Assembly (NCBI GenBank): GCA_019694435.1
Contig: JAIBBZ010000028.1
Span: forward strand, 1-64,000
Reading direction: 5' to 3'
Source: Pirellulales bacterium
Lineage (GTDB): Bacteria > Planctomycetota > Planctomycetia > Pirellulales > JAEUIK01
Length of the DNA: 64,000 nucleotides
Part shown: piece by piece, positions 35,905-43,826 of the stretch
Layout: every line of letters starts with the position of its first letter
Position numbering within the stretch: the stretch's first letter is position 1
Translations under genes and position numbers: made by a program
The notes under the pieces: generated by a model
Databases searched by the model: none
Seen by the model: only the letters and a program-made list of their open reading frames with translations
Told to the model about the DNA's origin: nothing

Positions 35905-35933
35905 TTGACCCGCGCGACCGGCAGGGCTATAGT
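35905..35933 (+). promoter_or_regulatory. Strong sigma-70-type promoter of the sdh operon
   Basis: TTGACC (35905-35910), exactly 17 bp, TATAGT (35928-35933). The expected transcription start is near 35940, about 24 nt before the cytochrome b ATG with its AAAGGG ribosome site. Confidence 0.75.
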
Positions 35934-35963
35934 GCCGCATTCCAAATACCGCGAAAGGGTGTT

Positions 35964-36785
35964 ATGGCTACGGCAGTTGCGCGGGCCGGGGACTGCGTCG
36001 AATTCGGGTGCACTCAACGACGCGACGCCTGGTGGACGGGCCCCCTGGTCACTGGCCTCAGTTTGGGGGCCTTCATCGTCTACGGCACCATCCGGGCTTT
36101 CATGAATGGGTACTACCAGTTGGGAGTGCCGGGCTCGCACCCGGAGAGCGCCCACATCCTGTCGCCGCTCTACTCGCCGCTGTTGGCGCTGCCCGCGTGG
36201 GTGCCGGCCTGGTTTTCGCCGGCCCTGCTGATCTTGCCCTTTCCGGGCGGGTTCCGCCTGACCTGCTACTACTACCGCAAGGCGTACTATCGAGCCTTTT
36301 TCCTCGATCCGGTGGCCTGCGGCGTGGCGGAAAAGCCTGGCAAGCGCTATCGCGGCGAGACGTTCGTGCTACTGTTTCAGAATCTGCACCGCTTTTTCCT
36401 CTACGCGGCGCTGGCGTTCCTGGTCATCCTGACGGCCGACTTCGTGTACGGCCTGATCTGGCCAGTCCTGGGCGCCGACGGCAAGCCGACGGGCAGCCAC
36501 ACGTTTGGCGTCAGCGTCGGCACCTTGGTGCTGCTGCTCAACGTGACCTGTCTGTCGCTGTACACGTTCTCCTGTCACTCGCTGCGGCACCTGGTCGGCG
36601 GCAAGATCGACTGCTGGTCGTGCGTGACGATGGGCCAGGCGCGCTACAATGCCTGGAAAGGGCTCTCGAAACTCAACGAGCATCACATGCTCTGGGCCTG
36701 GGTCAGCTTGTACGTGGTGAGCCTGACCGACGTGTACGTGTTCCTCTGCGCGTCCGATGTGATCCGCGACATCCGCTTGATCTGA
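35964..36785 (+). CDS. sdhC: Succinate dehydrogenase/fumarate reductase cytochrome b subunit
   Basis: 273 residues from ATG 35964 (AAAGGG upstream). Integral membrane anchor with about five helices (V-T-G-L-S-L-G-A-F-I-V-Y-G near 25, A-L-L-I-L-P-F near 80, F-L-Y-A-A-L-A-F-L-V-I-L near 143, G-T-L-V-L-L-L-N-V near 183 and a last near 245). His residues such as N-L-H-R-F-F, C-H-S-L-R-H and E-H-H-M-L-W are candidate haem b ligands. It is the single-polypeptide type found with the fumarate-reductase-like flavoprotein in actinobacteria and planctomycetes. First gene of the operon and directly behind the promoter; links succinate oxidation to quinone. Confidence 0.88.
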   Translation: MATAVARAGDCVEFGCTQRRDAWWTGPLVTGLSLGAFIVYGTIRAFMNGYYQLGVPGSHPESAHILSPLYSPLLALPAWVPAWFSPALLILPFPGGFRLTCYYYRKAYYRAFFLDPVACGVAEKPGKRYRGETFVLLFQNLHRFFLYAALAFLVILTADFVYGLIWPVLGADGKPTGSHTFGVSVGTLVLLLNVTCLSLYTFSCHSLRHLVGGKIDCWSCVTMGQARYNAWKGLSKLNEHHMLWAWVSLYVVSLTDVYVFLCASDVIRDIRLI

Positions 36786-36853
36786 TGGGCGCTTGATCTG
36801 AATGTGTCGCGGCGCATCAGCCGCGGCGGTCCTTGCCGAACGAATCGACTTCG

Positions 36854-38683
36854 ATGACGAACAAATACGAAACGCACGAATACGACGTCGTCGTCGTGGG
36901 TGCCGGGGGCGCGGGACTGCGCGCAGCGATCGAGGCCTCGGCCCGCGGTGTGCGCACCGCGCTGATCTGCAAATCGCTCCTGGGCAAGGCCCACACGGTG
37001 ATGGCCGAAGGGGGCGTGGCCGCGTCGCTCTCGAACACCGATGCCCGCGACAATTGGAAGGTGCATTTCAAGGACACGATGAAGGGGGGCAAGTTTCTCA
37101 ACCACTGGCGCATGGCACAGCTCCATGCCCAAGAGGCCCCCGACCGCGTCAACGAACTGGAAGAATGGGGCGCCGTCTTCGACCGCACCAAGGACGGCCG
37201 CATCTTGCAGCGCAATTTCGGCGGCCATACCTATCCGCGCCTGGCCCACGTCGGCGACCGGACGGGCCTGGAGATCATCCGCACGCTGCAAGACCGCGGC
37301 GTGCACCAGGGGATCGACGTCTTCATGGAGACGACGATCCGCTGGATTCTGCGCGACGGCGGGCGAGTGGCCGGCTGTATGGGCTACTATCGCGAGAGCG
37401 GCCGGTTCGTCGTGTTTCGCGCCAAGGCCGTCGTGCTGGCCACCGGCGGCATCGGCCGCTGCTGGGAGGTGACCTCCAACTCCTGGGAATACACCGGCGA
37501 CGGCCATGCCATGGCCCTCTGGGCCGGCGCCGACCTGATCGACATGGAATTCGTCCAATTTCATCCGACGGGCATGGTCTGGCCGCCGAGCGTCAAGGGC
37601 ACGCTGATTACCGAAGGCGTGCGCGGGGAAGGGGGCGTGCTGCTCAACAGCGAACGCCGGCGCTTCATGTTCGACAGCGTTCCCGAAATGTTCAAAGGCG
37701 AATTTGCCGAAAGTGAAGAAGAGGCCAACCGCTGGGTGCAGTCGGTCGTCGCCGGACAGCGCCCCGACGCCCGGCGCCCGCCCGAGCTGCTGACCCGCGA
37801 CGTCGTAGCCCGGGCCATCCGCCGCGAGGTCCGCGCCGGCCGCGGCTCGCCGCACGGCGGTGTGTTCCTCGACATCGCCTCGCGCCGCACGGCCGACCAG
37901 ATCAAGAAGAAGCTCCCGAGCATGTATCACCAGTTCAAGGAACTGGCCGACGTTGACATCACGACCGACCCGATGGAAGTCGGGCCGACGTGCCACTACG
38001 CGATGGGCGGCATCCGCGTTCACCCCGAGACGCAGGAGTCGACGTTGCCGGGCCTGTTCGCCGCGGGCGAATCGGCCGGAGGCATGCACGGCGCCAACCG
38101 CCTGGGCGGGAATTCGCTCTCGGACTTGCTGGTATTCGGCAAACGGGCCGGCGAATATGCGGCCGAGCTGGCCAAGAAGACCCCCAGCTTGCCGGCGATC
38201 GACCAGGGCGAAATCGAGCAAGTGGCCCGTAAGCAGCTCGAGCCGTTCAACCGCACCAGCGGCGAGAACCCTTACGTGCTGCACGAAGAGCTGCGAGCCC
38301 TGATGCAGACCTACGTGGGCATCGTCCGCACGGCCGACGATTTGCAGTACGCACTCGACGAGATTCAGAAGCTGCGCGCCCGGGCTGCCACCGCCAAGAT
38401 CACCGGCAATGTCCAGTACAACCCCGGCTGGCATCTGGCGCTGGACCTGGACAACATGCTCGATATCAGCGAGGCCGTGGCTCGAGCGGCGCTCGAGCGC
38501 ACCGAGAGCCGGGGCGGCCACACGCGCGACGACTATCCCGACAGCGACGCGACTTGGGGCAAGTTCAACAACGTGATTCGCCAGCGCTCCGGCGCGGTCG
38601 AGTTGCACCGCGAGCCGCTGCCGCAGATGCCCGACGAATTGCGGGAACTGATCGGCGAGGTGAAGGAAGGCAAGCATGTCTAG
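36854..38683 (+). CDS. sdhA: Succinate dehydrogenase/fumarate reductase flavoprotein subunit
   Basis: 609 residues from ATG 36854 (a TTG at 36833 is less likely). FAD-binding V-V-V-G-A-G-G-A-G near residue 12, covalent-flavin region H-T-V-M-A-E-G-G near 46-53 with the His, active-site F-H-P-T-G near 236, R-G-E-G-G near 257, catalytic H-Y-A-M-G-G near 380 and N-R-L-G-G-N-S-L near 421. Succinate-fumarate interconversion at the cytoplasmic face. 68 bp after the cytochrome gene, 8-bp overlap with the iron-sulfur gene. Confidence 0.95.
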   Translation: MTNKYETHEYDVVVVGAGGAGLRAAIEASARGVRTALICKSLLGKAHTVMAEGGVAASLSNTDARDNWKVHFKDTMKGGKFLNHWRMAQLHAQEAPDRVNELEEWGAVFDRTKDGRILQRNFGGHTYPRLAHVGDRTGLEIIRTLQDRGVHQGIDVFMETTIRWILRDGGRVAGCMGYYRESGRFVVFRAKAVVLATGGIGRCWEVTSNSWEYTGDGHAMALWAGADLIDMEFVQFHPTGMVWPPSVKGTLITEGVRGEGGVLLNSERRRFMFDSVPEMFKGEFAESEEEANRWVQSVVAGQRPDARRPPELLTRDVVARAIRREVRAGRGSPHGGVFLDIASRRTADQIKKKLPSMYHQFKELADVDITTDPMEVGPTCHYAMGGIRVHPETQESTLPGLFAAGESAGGMHGANRLGGNSLSDLLVFGKRAGEYAAELAKKTPSLPAIDQGEIEQVARKQLEPFNRTSGENPYVLHEELRALMQTYVGIVRTADDLQYALDEIQKLRARAATAKITGNVQYNPGWHLALDLDNMLDISEAVARAALERTESRGGHTRDDYPDSDATWGKFNNVIRQRSGAVELHREPLPQMPDELRELIGEVKEGKHV

Positions 38684-39470
38684 CACGAGTACGACCCCAG
38701 GTGCGGCGGCGGGCGGCGCCTCGGGCCCGCCCCCTGCGACCGGCACCGTCAAGCTGCAGGTTTACCGCGGCGACAACGCGTCCGGACAAATGGTCGAATA
38801 CGAAGTCGAACGGGCCAGCGGCATGGTCGTGCTCGACGCCGTGCACCGCGTGCAGGCGACGGCCGCGCCCGACCTGGCCTGCCGCTGGAACTGCAAAGCC
38901 GGTAAGTGCGGCTCGTGCAGCGCCGAGGTGAACGGTCGGCCGCGGCTGATGTGCATGGACCGGATCGACCGCTACCCGGCCGATCAGCCGATCGTTGTGC
39001 GGCCGATGAAGTCGTTCCCTGTGATCAAGGACTTGGCCTGCGACGTTTCCTGGAACTACGAGGTCAATAAGAAGATCCCGGCCTTCAAGCCGAAGGCCGG
39101 CGAGCGCCGCTTTTCGCAGGAGGAGGCCGACCGCGTCCAGGAATTTCGCAAGTGTATCGAGTGCTTCTGTTGCCAGAACGTCTGCCATGTCTTGCGCGAA
39201 CACGATCTGAAGCAGCAGTTCGGCGGCCCGCGGTTCTTCGTCCGTGTCGCGGGGCTCGAAATGCACCCGCTGGACGAGGCGAACCGGTTGCCGCTGCTCA
39301 AGAACGAGCTGGGGCTGGGTTACTGCAACATCACGAAATGCTGCACCGAGGTCTGCCCCGAGCACATTCATATCACCGACAACGCGATCATTCCGCTCAA
39401 GGAACGGGTCGTCGACGAGTACTACGACCCGGTGCAGAAGCTGTTGCGGATCTTCAGTCCGCGGCGCTAA
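38676..39470 (+). CDS. sdhB: Succinate dehydrogenase/fumarate reductase iron-sulfur subunit
   Basis: 264 residues. N-terminal Ser/Gly/Pro-rich tail, then plant-type ferredoxin fold with C-R-W-N-C-K-A-G-K-C-G-S-C and a further Cys in P-R-L-M-C for the [2Fe-2S] cluster (about 68-93). The C-terminal domain carries C-I-E-C-F-C-C-Q-N-V-C (about 160-170) and C-N-I-T-K-C-C-T-E-V-C-P (about 217-228) for the [4Fe-4S] and [3Fe-4S] clusters. It passes electrons from the flavin to the cytochrome b subunit. The start overlaps the flavoprotein gene. Confidence 0.94.
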   Translation: MSSTSTTPGAAAGGASGPPPATGTVKLQVYRGDNASGQMVEYEVERASGMVVLDAVHRVQATAAPDLACRWNCKAGKCGSCSAEVNGRPRLMCMDRIDRYPADQPIVVRPMKSFPVIKDLACDVSWNYEVNKKIPAFKPKAGERRFSQEEADRVQEFRKCIECFCCQNVCHVLREHDLKQQFGGPRFFVRVAGLEMHPLDEANRLPLLKNELGLGYCNITKCCTEVCPEHIHITDNAIIPLKERVVDEYYDPVQKLLRIFSPRR

Positions 39471-39546
39471 GCGCCAACCAGGCCGCCAGGTTCGCGAGAG
39501 GCCAGGCTCTTGCTGGCTCACGGCTCAGTACAGAGGAGTCCGTTCG

Positions 39547-40107
39547 ATGCGCATGCCCCCAAGTTTGCCGGCTCGGACGCGGCACCTGGCTCAAGCGTTG
39601 ATCTGCGTAGCGTTGTTGGCCGGTTGCTCGGCCGAGACCAAAGGCCCCGGCGGCGCTATCAGCGGAGTGCCGGAGATTGATCAGCCCGCACCGGAGATCA
39701 CGGGCGAGGATGCCGACGGCGTGTCCTTTGCCCTGAGCGACTACCAAGGCCAGGTTGTCGTCGTCGATTTCTGGGGCGATTGGTGACCGCCTTGCAGGTC
39801 GATGTACGACCACGAGCGGTCGCTCGTGAGGCGCATGCAAGGCAGGCCCTTCGTCCTGCTGGGGGTCAATAGCGACTCGAAGTCGAAACTGCGCGCCACC
39901 ATCGAACGCGAGCAGATGACGTGGCGCTCCTGGTGGGACGGCAGCGGCGGGTCCATCGCCGCGGCCTGGAAGGTCGAGGGCTGGCCGACGATGTACGTCC
40001 TCGACCATCACCACGTCGTGCGACAGATCATCGTGGGTCCCGACACGTACCAGCTCGATCGCGCGGTCGAGCGACTGGTCGACGAGGCGGAAAGAGCCGC
40101 TCGGTAG
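39547..40107 (+). CDS. TlpA-type thioredoxin lipoprotein with in-frame TGA at the redox Cys: candidate selenoprotein
   Basis: If the TGA at 39784-39786 is read as selenocysteine, this is a 186-residue protein from ATG 39547 (GAGGAG 8 nt before) to the TAG at 40107. Residues 1-28 are a lipoprotein signal with L-L-A-G-C; then comes a TlpA/ResA-type thioredoxin fold, D-Y-Q-G-Q-V-V-V-V-D-F-W-G-D-W before the TGA and P-P-C-R-S-M-Y after it, giving W-U-P-P-C in place of W-C-P-P-C (U80, C83). The fold continues with G-V-N-S-D, the cis-Pro segment G-W-P-T-M-Y-V and the last helix, all in the same frame. Without readthrough the product would be a useless 79-mer. A structured region lies just after the TGA. 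A Cys-to-stop mutation or base error is the main alternative. Role: envelope thiol-disulfide exchange. Confidence 0.75.
39788..39833 (+). promoter_or_regulatory. Candidate SECIS-type structure after the in-frame TGA
   Basis: Starting one base after the TGA, an outer stem CGCCT/AGGCG (39788-39792 with 39829-39833) encloses a perfect 7-bp hairpin CACGAGC/GCTCGTG (39811-39817 with 39822-39828) with the tetraloop GGTC. The loop begins 31-32 nt after the TGA and has G in its first two positions; bacterial SECIS loops usually have such a G and lie roughly 16-37 nt downstream. A shorter alternative, GGTCG/CGACC, exists at 39797-39811. Inferred from sequence only. Confidence 0.5.
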
Positions 40108-40160
40108 CCGCTCGGCCTGGCAATCCAGATTCCTGCGCATCGGACGCGGCGGGCCGCCGG

Positions 40161-41546
40161 CTAATCGGCGCGAATGCAGTGCAATTGCTGGGCACCGCGG
40201 ATCAGCAGCGCGTCGCCGGCGACCGCGGGTGTGGCCAGGAACAATCCGTCCTCGTCGAGCGGCGGATTGGTCGACAGCACCTGGAATTCATCGCCGGCGG
40301 CCAGCACGTAGCAGAGCCCGCCCTCGGTCAGGCAAAACAGCTTGCCAGCGCACGCCCAAGGCGATGCCGTGAAGGGGCCACCTTGGGGGAGCCGTTTGCG
40401 GCCATAGACCGATTCGCCCGTACGCAGATCGAGGCAGTTCCAGATCGCTCCATCACCCAAAAGGTAGAGCCGGCCCCGGTACGCCACTGGGCTGGGCACA
40501 TACGGCGCCGTCGGTCCGACGCGCCACGCGACGTGCGGTCCCGGCGATTGGTCGTCGGCAGGGGTAACGTCGCCGGTGGCCCCGGCCCGGACGGCGATCA
40601 CCGGTCGATTCTTGCTCGGAATCCAGCCCGAGGTGATGTAGCACAATTCGTCGTCGGTCACGGCCGTCGTCCCGGTCAGCCCGGATAGCTTGCCTAATTC
40701 CCAAAGCGTTCGACCGTCGCTGGGGTCGTACGCCACGGCCCGTTCGGGTCCCACGGCGACCAGCTCGGTGCGCACGCGGTTCTTCCACAGGCAGGGCGTG
40801 CTCCAACTGTTCTTCGGCTCGCGCTGGGCGCGCCACAGCAGGTTGCCGTCACGGCAGTCGTAAGCGGCGAGGAACGAGTTGCGCAGGTAGTCGCACTGCA
40901 GATAGACGCGCTGGCCGTCGGTGATCGGCGAGCTGGCGGTGCCGTATTCGCCGTAGGTTCCTTCGGTGGGCGGTTGCTGTTGCCAGACAATTTGTCCGGT
41001 GAAGTCGAGCGCGTAGAGCCCCGCTTGCCAGAAATAGGCATAGACGTGCTGGCCGTCGGTGGCGGGTGTTTCCGACGCGTAGCTGCTCTTGATGTGCTTG
41101 CCGCGCTCCGGGCGGCCGGTCTTGACCGATGTTTGCCAAAGCAGTTTTCCATCGGCCAGCCCAAAACACAGCACCCGCCAGTCGTAGTTGCTGTCGGGCG
41201 GCGCAAAGACCTTGCTCTCGGGGCGCATGCCTTTGGGTGGCTCGTCGGTTTCGTTATCGGGAATCGCCGTCTTCACGAACACGCGATCGCCCCAGACGGT
41301 CGGCGACGAGCGGCCGATTCCCGGGACCGGCGCCGACCAAGCCACGTTGTGCCCTGGGGCCCATTGCGTGGGAAACGTGGCGCCATCGGCCACGCCGTTT
41401 CCGCCCGGGCCGCGGAATTGGGGCCAGTTCTGGGCGCAAGCAGGCCGGACTTCGCTCTGCACGACCAGCATGCCCCAGAGTACGGCAAGGCCCAACCAGC
41501 GGACGGTCATGGCCGGCCGGACCAACGCGAATCGGACGATGTTCAT
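40161..41546 (-). CDS. PQQ-like beta-propeller repeat secreted protein
   Basis: 461 residues from ATG 41546 (AAGGA 6 nt upstream). Signal peptide to about residue 38. The mature part opens N-W-P-Q-F-R-G-P-G-G-N-G, typical of planctomycete PQQ-propeller proteins, and repeats blade motifs of the D-G-K-L-L-W-Q/D-G-N-L-L-W-R/L-R-T-G-E-S type. No quinoprotein dehydrogenase active-site residues are evident, so a binding or scaffolding role related to BamB is as likely as catalysis. It is 96 bp downstream of the phosphatase-fold gene and last in a minus-strand set. Confidence 0.85.
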   Translation of the reverse strand: MNIVRFALVRPAMTVRWLGLAVLWGMLVVQSEVRPACAQNWPQFRGPGGNGVADGATFPTQWAPGHNVAWSAPVPGIGRSSPTVWGDRVFVKTAIPDNETDEPPKGMRPESKVFAPPDSNYDWRVLCFGLADGKLLWQTSVKTGRPERGKHIKSSYASETPATDGQHVYAYFWQAGLYALDFTGQIVWQQQPPTEGTYGEYGTASSPITDGQRVYLQCDYLRNSFLAAYDCRDGNLLWRAQREPKNSWSTPCLWKNRVRTELVAVGPERAVAYDPSDGRTLWELGKLSGLTGTTAVTDDELCYITSGWIPSKNRPVIAVRAGATGDVTPADDQSPGPHVAWRVGPTAPYVPSPVAYRGRLYLLGDGAIWNCLDLRTGESVYGRKRLPQGGPFTASPWACAGKLFCLTEGGLCYVLAAGDEFQVLSTNPPLDEDGLFLATPAVAGDALLIRGAQQLHCIRAD

Positions 41547-41642
41547 CTGGTTTCCTTACGCGGACATGCCGGTTGGTGAGCACCGAGCGCCCCGCAAGCC
41601 GGCGAAAAATCGCGGCCTGCGGGGCGTGCGAGCGATCGCTGC

Positions 41643-43826
41643 TCAGTCGTTGCCGAACACCGACGTGCCTTGCACATAGGCCGGCACCGGCACCGCCAGG
41701 GCTTCGAGCACGCTGGGGCAGATGTCGATCAACTGTGGCTGCTGCTTGCCGAGCCGCCGGTTGCTGAACAGCACGCCAGGCACCAACTCGGGATCGATCA
41801 GGTGATCGCCTGACCAGCGGCTGGTGTTGTCTTCGATCGTACCCAGCGGGGCGCCGCCGAGCGCCGTCTGCCAACTGGCTCGATAGCCCGAGTTGAACCC
41901 GAGAATCAGATCCGGGCGCGTCGGTACGTTGTTGTCTCCCATCGGATACAGCGCATCGGCCCGGTAGACGTTCTTGAACACCGGTTGTCCGCTCTCCGGA
42001 TCGATCCAGCGCTTGAGCCGCGCGGCGATCTCGTCGCACCCCTGGGGATAGCCGGCGACCGAGTCGACGATGCCCTGTTCTTCGCGTCCGAAGACGTTCA
42101 AGTACAGGCTGCAGAAGCCACAGGCGTAGGCCGTCGTGCGGCTCCAGTCGACATCCTTGAACAACGTCTCACCCGGCTTGCCGTCGGGCACCTTGAGCTT
42201 CATCAGCCCTTGGTCGACCAGCCAGCGATTGACGTGCACGGCCCGGCGAAAGGCGTTAAATCCGTGATCGGACAGGACCAGCAGCAAGGTCCGCTCATCG
42301 CACCGCGCCAACACCTGACCGAGCACTTCGTCCATTTCTCGATAAGCGGCGGGAATCACGTCGCCGAACTTCTCGGCGTCGGCCGCGCGGTAGGCAGGGT
42401 GTTGCGCGTCGCGCGTGGCCCAAAAGGCGTGCTGCAAGCGATCGGTCGTGTCAAAGACGAAGGCCAATACGCCGCGGTCGAACCGTTCGAGCTCGAGCGA
42501 GAGCATCGCGCGCCGCTCCCGGGTCACCGCCTGGCACTCGGCCAGAAACGCAGCATAGTCGTAGCGCCCATGGCTCAGGGGATGCACCTGCTCGGGCATG
42601 CCCAGCGTGTGGAAGGGGCCCAATTGCTCGCGCAGCTCGCGGCCGTACTCGGGCGGCTGCGTCAACGGAAACGCCTGCTGCACCGGGTCCATGTGAATTG
42701 GCGAGGTGACCAGCCGCAGGGCCGGCGACAATTCCGTGAGGAAGAACTTCACCTGCCCGCGCACTTTGCTGCCCAGGCCGACGCTGAACTCGACCGGCAG
42801 CCACCCGGACCATTGGCCCAGTGCTACCTCGACGGCCGTGCCCGACGGCAAGCGAATCTGCAGGCGATCGTCTCCCGTCTTGCTGACGTCGAGGGCGACC
42901 AGGGTTTCCTTGTTACGTCCGGCGAGCGGTCCGTGCAGTTCGAGCGCCGTGTGCTGGCCGTCCCAGGTGCACGGGGCCACGTTGGCCTTGCTCGGATCGT
43001 CGTCGGCAATCGGGGCCGAGGTGAAGTAGGTGTAGCGGCCTTCTCCGCCGGTCAGGTCCGGTACTCCAAAGCCGGCGAGGAACCGGCCGGTCACCTTCTC
43101 CGCGGGAAACGCCACGGGCCAGCGCACGACCGTCGTTGGCACGCCCGCCGCCGAAGTGTGCACCCAAAAACCATCGCGCTGTCGGGCACGCGTGTACTTT
43201 GTGCCCAGCCAGCCGCCAGTCGACTTGCGCAGCGAGAGCGCGGGCAGGTACGACTGCGTCGACCGGTAGAGAAAGTCGAAAATGCCGTGCTGCGCGGGAT
43301 CAGTGCCGGTGGCGATCGACGACCAGGCCACGGGGCTTTCGGCCGGGTTGCTCGTGGCCAGGCGTGCATAGCCGCCGGCCTCGCGCAGCCGCGCAAAATT
43401 GGGCAGCTGGCCGGCGGCCATCAGCTCTTCGGTCAGGCCGGCGTCCAGCCCGTCCATCCCCAGCACAATCACGCGTTGATACATGGCATTCTTGGGCCCG
43501 GTACTCGTGACGCGCGGCGCCAGCGACGTCGCGGCGGCACCGGGCGCGTTGCGCGTCGAAGCGGTCGCGGACCGCGGACCCCGGGCGAGGAGCAGATAAC
43601 CGCCGGCAAGCACGCTACCCGCCAGCGCCGCGATCAACAACCACGTGGCTGCCCGGCCGACAACCGAGCTACGTGCATATGCCGCGCGGGCCAGGCTCCA
43701 AACGTAGCGGAACGGCCAGAGCAGGGCCACCAGCAGCGTGCCGAGCGCCGCGAGGTAGGGCGCCAGCCCAGTGAACACGTTTTGGGCCGTACCGGGATCG
43801 ATATAGGCCACGAGCGCCGCGCTCAT
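41643..43826 (-). CDS. Membrane-anchored type I phosphodiesterase/alkaline phosphatase-fold protein
   Basis: 727 residues. Two N-terminal membrane segments (about 12-45 and 52-75), then a nucleotide pyrophosphatase/phosphodiesterase-like domain: V-I-V-L-G-M-D-G-L-D near 120 with the metal Asp, N-P-A-E-S-P-V-A-W-S-S near 156 with the candidate nucleophile, and L-V-L-S-D-H-G-F near 515. Probably hydrolyses or transfers a phosphoester in the envelope. It starts within the stop of the next-upstream gene (4-bp ATGA overlap), so the two similar-fold enzymes are coupled. Confidence 0.85.
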   Translation of the reverse strand: MSAALVAYIDPGTAQNVFTGLAPYLAALGTLLVALLWPFRYVWSLARAAYARSSVVGRAATWLLIAALAGSVLAGGYLLLARGPRSATASTRNAPGAAATSLAPRVTSTGPKNAMYQRVIVLGMDGLDAGLTEELMAAGQLPNFARLREAGGYARLATSNPAESPVAWSSIATGTDPAQHGIFDFLYRSTQSYLPALSLRKSTGGWLGTKYTRARQRDGFWVHTSAAGVPTTVVRWPVAFPAEKVTGRFLAGFGVPDLTGGEGRYTYFTSAPIADDDPSKANVAPCTWDGQHTALELHGPLAGRNKETLVALDVSKTGDDRLQIRLPSGTAVEVALGQWSGWLPVEFSVGLGSKVRGQVKFFLTELSPALRLVTSPIHMDPVQQAFPLTQPPEYGRELREQLGPFHTLGMPEQVHPLSHGRYDYAAFLAECQAVTRERRAMLSLELERFDRGVLAFVFDTTDRLQHAFWATRDAQHPAYRAADAEKFGDVIPAAYREMDEVLGQVLARCDERTLLLVLSDHGFNAFRRAVHVNRWLVDQGLMKLKVPDGKPGETLFKDVDWSRTTAYACGFCSLYLNVFGREEQGIVDSVAGYPQGCDEIAARLKRWIDPESGQPVFKNVYRADALYPMGDNNVPTRPDLILGFNSGYRASWQTALGGAPLGTIEDNTSRWSGDHLIDPELVPGVLFSNRRLGKQQPQLIDICPSVLEALAVPVPAYVQGTSVFGND

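Noticed and set aside
39547..39786. A separate 79-residue protein ending at the TGA
   Set aside because: It would stop in the middle of the thioredoxin active site, with the rest of the fold in the same frame afterwards; not credible as an independent gene.
40140..40160. GC-rich self-complementary run between the TlpA-type and PQQ genes as a terminator
   Set aside because: Pairing is short and overlapping, with no T-run; too weak to call.
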